From positions 8,436,501-8,500,500 of the forward strand of contig NC_088311.1 in the NCBI RefSeq assembly GCF_910592395.1: DNA of 64,000 nt, in the 5' to 3' direction. This DNA comes from Lineus longissimus. Its lineage: Eukaryota > Nemertea > Pilidiophora > Heteronemertea > Lineidae. Both the position numbers and the translations under genes were made by a program. Below the pieces are notes generated by a model. The model saw nothing but the letters and a program-made list of their open reading frames with translations, did not search any database and was not told the origin of the DNA. This document shows, one piece after another, positions 58,743-64,000 of the stretch (positions are counted from its first letter, which is position 1; every line of letters begins with the position of its first letter).

Positions 58743-61700
58743 GTGTAATTGTTGACATGTAAAAGTACAAATATTGCAATACAACCAAACTACATAAGAA
58801 ACAACAACAGCTGGCGTTTACACCTGGACACCCCCCAAATCAAAAGAGTCGATGCTCCCAAAGAAGAAATGCATGGGATCGAACAACTCAGTTTGGTTTT
58901 TCAGGGGTGTCAGGCTATGGAACATGATGTGAGTGCAATTTGGAATATGAACATGATTCAGCATAAGAGACAAGGCTCTATTTTTTGGGCTCAGGATTTT
59001 TCTGACAATCATCCACGACAGCCAGCAAAAACGGCAGAAACCGTATTATGAGAGTCAAAAAAATCGGCGGTAGTGCCTGCTCTTTCAAAATAATTAGGGA
59101 TTTACAAAGGCATTGGGGTCTGCTCTCTATTTACTTCACCAGCAGTATGCATATCAGAGCAACAGTAAAACACCTATAATCTAAATTTCTGATATTAATG
59201 CAAAAGTTTTGGGCCAAGACATTTTCCTCTTTAGAGAATGTCACCAAAGTTGATAAACTTTAAATAATGTGGGAAAAAGAACAAATCTGCTTTTGTGACA
59301 TAGAAAGTCCTCTAGACTTTAAATTTGATAGTTTTGGCACTGCAAAGAACAACTCTTAACGTCTAAAATTTGTCACAAGAATTCAGAAAAAAATAGTTTC
59401 CTTTATAGCACGAATTCAAGCATGATTTGATACACTCAATAAAGAAAAAAATGTCGTGGCAAATATTCGCTATCCAGAAATCTAAACCCAACTAGCTGCT
59501 TTCAGGTGCATGGCTTAGCACAACTGATGCCAACTCTTCAAGTTTACAAAGTGGGCCAATACACCTGAAGCAAAAGTGGATGCCAAAATCAGTCTCTTGA
59601 AAAGCCTGGTGTATGGATTAGATTTTGAAGTACGTGGTTAGACAAATAACAACAAATTAAAGCAACATTTACACAAGTGCCTGGTTTCAGCTGTTACAAT
59701 ATCGTGGAAGACGCTGGCCGAATTTTCTGACCATTTTAAGTACAGATTTATGATAAGAGATTAATCTTTCACAAGGCTAAAACAATTTTCCACAACTTTT
59801 GTCCGAATAGGTTTCAAAAATTCCATATCAAATTCTAAAGGTAATCTTTTAAGTACATTTTGTATGTACACCTCCACTTTGCAGCATGCTCGCATTCAAA
59901 AAAATCAATTGGTAGCCATTATTTTCATACCAATCTAATAATTTCCTCGGAGTCATTTAAAAACTCATACGTGATTGGGCCAATATGAATGATATTTCTT
60001 TGCATTCTGCTCTGCATTTAACATGTTCATACCTACAGAAAGAGAGAACTAATACAGACAACTTTGAGGTAGACCCAGGCTTAGGTTTCTGATGAGAGCG
60101 GCCACAACTTGAGACCGGTTAAAACCATTCAAGCAATTCCGCAATATACCAAGCCATAAAAACATTGAATCATAACTATGTATTTCGCTGACAAATTTGA
60201 ATAGCAGGCAATTAAACAAATTATAAGATAGTTCGAAAGAATTTATCACCTTTGTTCTTTTTAAATGAAAGTTAGTAAAATCTTCTGAGATTCAAGTAAT
60301 AGATTTATGACCCGCAATTCAGAATTTAGGACTAATTTGGCTGATCACATTGAATATTGGGGGTGTTGGTTTGATATTTAAGGCTGGCTAGGCCATTAAA
60401 CTTCAACTTTCAAACAAATAATTCGATAAGGTTTTGTGAGATTTAGAAATCGACATGTTCCAGGCTTTCAGTCTTGATCATTTTGGCTCAAAGATCAGGC
60501 TTAATCCAGGCTTGTAACATTAACCCACGGCACCCCTGAATTCAACATTAACACAAACGACCACACAATTAACACGACAGAAATTAAACCAAGTTAAAAC
60601 TTTAGTCTGTACATGTAAAATTATAGCCATTAGGAGACAGGATACACAGGTTAAATACATGTACATTATAATTTCAATTTTATATTGAGGATTAAAATGA
60701 AATATGTCAGAAAACACTGAAAAACATTTTCAACACACCAGGGGCTTGAAAATCTTCTAAAATGCTTTTTCTTTTCTGAATTCGAAATGTTGCCCTCCAT
60801 AGATATCTGCGATGGAAAACTACTGAGATTTATACAAATAACTAATCCGCCATCGCAGATTTCAGGCCGCTGTCTGCCGTGAACAATGAGTTTGAATGTC
60901 ACCATCATATACTATTCAACTGCTCAATTATTTAGCAAGTAAAACGTCGGGTGTAACAAGGGGGAATTTAACCGAAAATTTTTGAAAGCAAACAACTGGG
61001 TTTTTTAAAGTTGGCCTTGAATGGGCAAGAACTGGCCGTTCCAGTTACGGGTGCCGTGCAACGGCACATCAAACACAAATCTTGGTGCCAAAGATTGAAA
61101 ATCGAACCAAATCTTAAAACCCATCTCGTTACTTATCAGAAACAACTGGCCAATACTGTTTGCTAGTGTGACATAATATGTAGGCTATTATAATCATATA
61201 TGCAGGTCAAATACAAGAAGAGTTATACGTTAAATGTATACTCAAATCCTCAAAAAACAAACGAGTTGCTTCTAACTTAAAAACACAGCACAACAAAGCA
61301 AAATTGATCTAATTATAGAAACTACCAAAATTGACTAACAACCCTTAACTAGTGAACAAAGAAAATTGGATAAAAGATCGCGACATGTGTTCAAACAAGT
61401 TATATATTAGCCAGCTGCAGAATATAACATTAAATGAAACATGTGCTTCAAAAGTCCATTAAAAGTTAACTCTAAAGAACATGGGTGAAAATCAGCGTTA
61501 AGTCCACAAACCACCTTTTTGGTCTCTATGTACATTAACGTCACAATGACGTCATCTGGCCAATCTACTCGATAGCCATGTAAAATCTTCATTTAAAGTT
61601 GATTGGATAATCAATTCTTCTAAATTCATCTTTTAATCAATTCCTTCAATTTTGTAACGCGGTGAAGAACTTCTCAGTTAGGCTTTTGACCTTTTAATTG

Positions 61701-64000
61701 ACTGTTAAAACTGGCCGTACTAATCGTAATATGTACCTTTATTAACTTTGGTGGTAAAAACAGCAGTAGGCGCAGATTAAAAGTGGTTTGCGACTCATAA
61801 ACGTTTAAAATGAACACGAAATTTTTCAAACTGAAATTATCAAATGGCCTTCTTTTTGAAGTAATTTTTGAAATGAATACTGCTTTTATTCAATGGAGGT
61901 ATGTCAACCTATACTGAAGCCACAACGACACAAAGAGTCTAATAATGAATTATAATTATCGTCATAAAAAGTGCAGATTAGATCGAGGAAGCAAGTATCA
62001 AACGAGGCCAGAAAAAACGTCACATTAAAAATGATAAGATTTCAACTAGATTGGAATCAATTCAATTAGAAGACAGAACATGAGAGAGATTATTTAGTAA
62101 CAGTATCTCAGGTAATCCGTATCCAAAAACCTCTCAAATTAACTAAAATCTTTATAATATATCCCTCGGGCTTAACGTCGACCCGAGGCCTTTGGAACTC
62201 TTTTTTAAGATAAAATTGAAATATTTTTATACTAGTATCTCATTTCCAGCATACTCTCTCTTACATTATCAATATCTTTTAACAACGACTTTTCAAACAA
62301 TAGTCTTTGAAAACAAAAACAAGGTCCTTCGAAAACGCTGGAAGTTCAAAACAACGACGATGCCTCATTCTGGAGGCACCTGAAGCCTCGATCTTGAGAC
62401 ATCTAACGCCCCGATCTCAAGGCATCTCGTACGTTCCAGATGTACACCAGCGTACACCTCAACGCTACTAACCGTTTTACTCAGTCCTCTTCTGTACATA
62501 ATGTTTCTTGATCCCATCTGTGTTAATTGTATATGTTTCCAAACAATTGTTTAGTAATCGCCTCCAACTAAAAGATGCCTGTACACTTAGAGGCGTCTCA
62601 TCTGGCTATTTCCTTATAAATTTGTCAAAAGCGAGATCACTAAAAAAAGCTACAGTAAAGCAACTAGCAAACTACTTACTACTGTGACTTCTGAGGAATG
62701 TCATAGAGTACTTTGGGGTCAATCAGGTGCATTTCTGGAATCATTTTCTACTCTTCCTCATACCGTCGTTAATCCTCTAAGTCGGACCTATCCCTCAAAT
62801 TTGGCGCTATTGCGCTATCCAGTTCAGAATGCGTTTACCATTTCATTTTACACACACAATGACGGTCACATTTCATCCCAATTTGGATATTAACATCCTA
62901 AGCAGTATGCAGGGCACAAATATGTACAATACAAGTAAAATGTGACCGTGTTTTTATATTTTTATAATTTGTTTCATATTTCTTTCGTATGAAAAATCCT
63001 GGAAACAGTACTTGCACAATGTTCACATAGTCGTGAAATGCATGAAAATGGAAGAGCTTCGTGTGTGGCTTTAAACTGAACTGTACATCTTTGGTACAAA
63101 ACCCCTTCTCTAAAAACGCTTACATGACTAGATTACAATAGTAGAACTGTACAAAAATATAATCTCTTCATGGAAGTTTGCATGAATCTGTATCCGTACT
63201 TTTCCTACTCTCATCACAATCATCGCTATACAGAATATTTTTGACATCTGCGTTCCACTAACTCGAAAGTCCGCTCTCGGTAAAGGTGGTGTCTGTTTTC
63301 CACAAGTCCCGTTCCACCACATGCAAATTTAAAGATAACTGTACGTTTAACACAAGTTTGTAACCCCAAATTCAAAGCAAAATGCGATAAATGCTCTAGC
63401 GGTTACGCCGAGCTGGCCTATATGCCACGAGTAATAATGAGGGCAAAGCAATGAGAAATCAAAGGCAGCCGTGAGAGTATACTAAGAAAAGAACGAAATA
63501 AGCATATGAAGAGAAAAGAGAAAACGTATTAATTTTGCAATTATGTACTCCGATATGTAGCTTAACTAATTACTAATTACTAAATGAACTAAACTAATAA
63601 CACAACTAGCACTCACCAATAAATTACTAAATAAATAGTGATAATGTCTTGTTTTTTTTTTATTTACAACCCTTTGAGTAAATAAATTATTATATTGTAT
63701 TGACAATATGTCCCAAGTAGCCTATTGCACGACCGCCTCTTATAAGACATAAGAAGGGTCAAAATTACTAACCTAAGATACACAAGAGTAAATAAAACGA
63801 ACGGCAACAAAAAAGGGTTTTGAACACAACACAAATACTGAGTCAATCGTTCAGATATACAATTAGTACGAGGTACTACCAACAAAACTAAAGATGAGTA
63901 CTTCATAAATTAAATAAGTTAAATGAGTGATTATAGTAATTAATCAATGTTGGCAACGATATGTGTACTTAATGAGTAGTTGGTTTTGTAAGTGGCACTG
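58743..64000 (-). other. Presumed long 3' UTR or intron of a minus-strand gene
   Basis: About 5.2 kb with no supported coding exon, few CpG and no recognised transposon. Three Pumilio-type motifs UGUACAUA occur in the minus-strand sense at 59863-59870, 61527-61534 and 62921-62928. A 9-bp hairpin pair and a 7-bp hairpin (GTGCCGT/ACGGCAC) occur near 61026-61066. An 11-bp inverted repeat lies at 60805-60815 and 60850-60860. A degenerate 23-bp tandem pair lies at 62385-62428. The body of the gene would be beyond the right edge. An intron remains an alternative. Confidence 0.3.

Overview
The window reads as eukaryotic nuclear DNA, most likely from a marine invertebrate. There are no dense operon-like open frames: the longest uninterrupted frame supplied for the window is about 170 codons, which is roughly what chance gives in 64 kb. 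Instead there are splice-like signals, short hairpin transposons (MITEs), a minisatellite and diverged dispersed repeats. The word ACATGTA and its longer form GTACATGTAC recur about 25 times or more. That, with frequent TAGGCCTA-like words, suggests an echinoderm, hemichordate, amphioxus or lophotrochozoan. This is inference only; I cannot name the species.

Layout. 1-4.3 kb: weak candidate exons on the + strand and a run of 26 C. 4.3-30 kb: apparently intergenic or intronic DNA. It holds a cluster of CACGTG/CATGTG boxes with a CRE-like site at 9.0 kb, two copies of one MITE family at 10.1 and 14.2 kb, paired diverged repeats at 9.9/17.0 kb and 22.0/33.9 kb, X-box-like RFX sites at 13.86 and 29.44 kb, and an isolated splice-bounded open segment at 17.2 kb. 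30-48 kb: more non-coding sequence with palindromes at 30.7, 34.9 and 47.3 kb, a possible enhancer cluster at 43.7 kb and one candidate minus-strand exon at 45 kb. 48.5-50.6 kb: a repeat complex made of a 117-bp hairpin element, then a 40-bp minisatellite of about 24 copies with higher-order structure, then a pair of ~130-bp duplicated segments. 51.6-54.3 kb: several + strand open segments with good 3' splice signals, possibly one degraded or real gene.

At about 54.3 kb CpG density falls sharply. By hand I count about 38 CpG in 28861-29700 but only 8 in 57181-58020. This depletion runs to the right edge and is what germline-methylated transcribed units look like in invertebrates. Inside it I can build the most convincing gene fragment of the window: three + strand segments (55882-55916, 56583-56697, 57184-57265) whose splice phases agree, followed by AATAAA and a GU-rich tract near 57.6 kb. 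A Tigger/pogo-like MITE and a diverged repeat sit in its last intron. From the right a second transcript on the minus strand probably ends near 58.72 kb, leaving the two tail to tail. The 5 kb upstream of that site on the minus strand is CpG-poor, almost repeat-free and carries three Pumilio-type motifs, as a long 3' UTR would.

No gene could be identified by family. No rRNA, convincing tRNA, CRISPR, prophage, IS element or virus was seen. All gene calls are candidate exons at low to moderate confidence; the repeat calls are much firmer.
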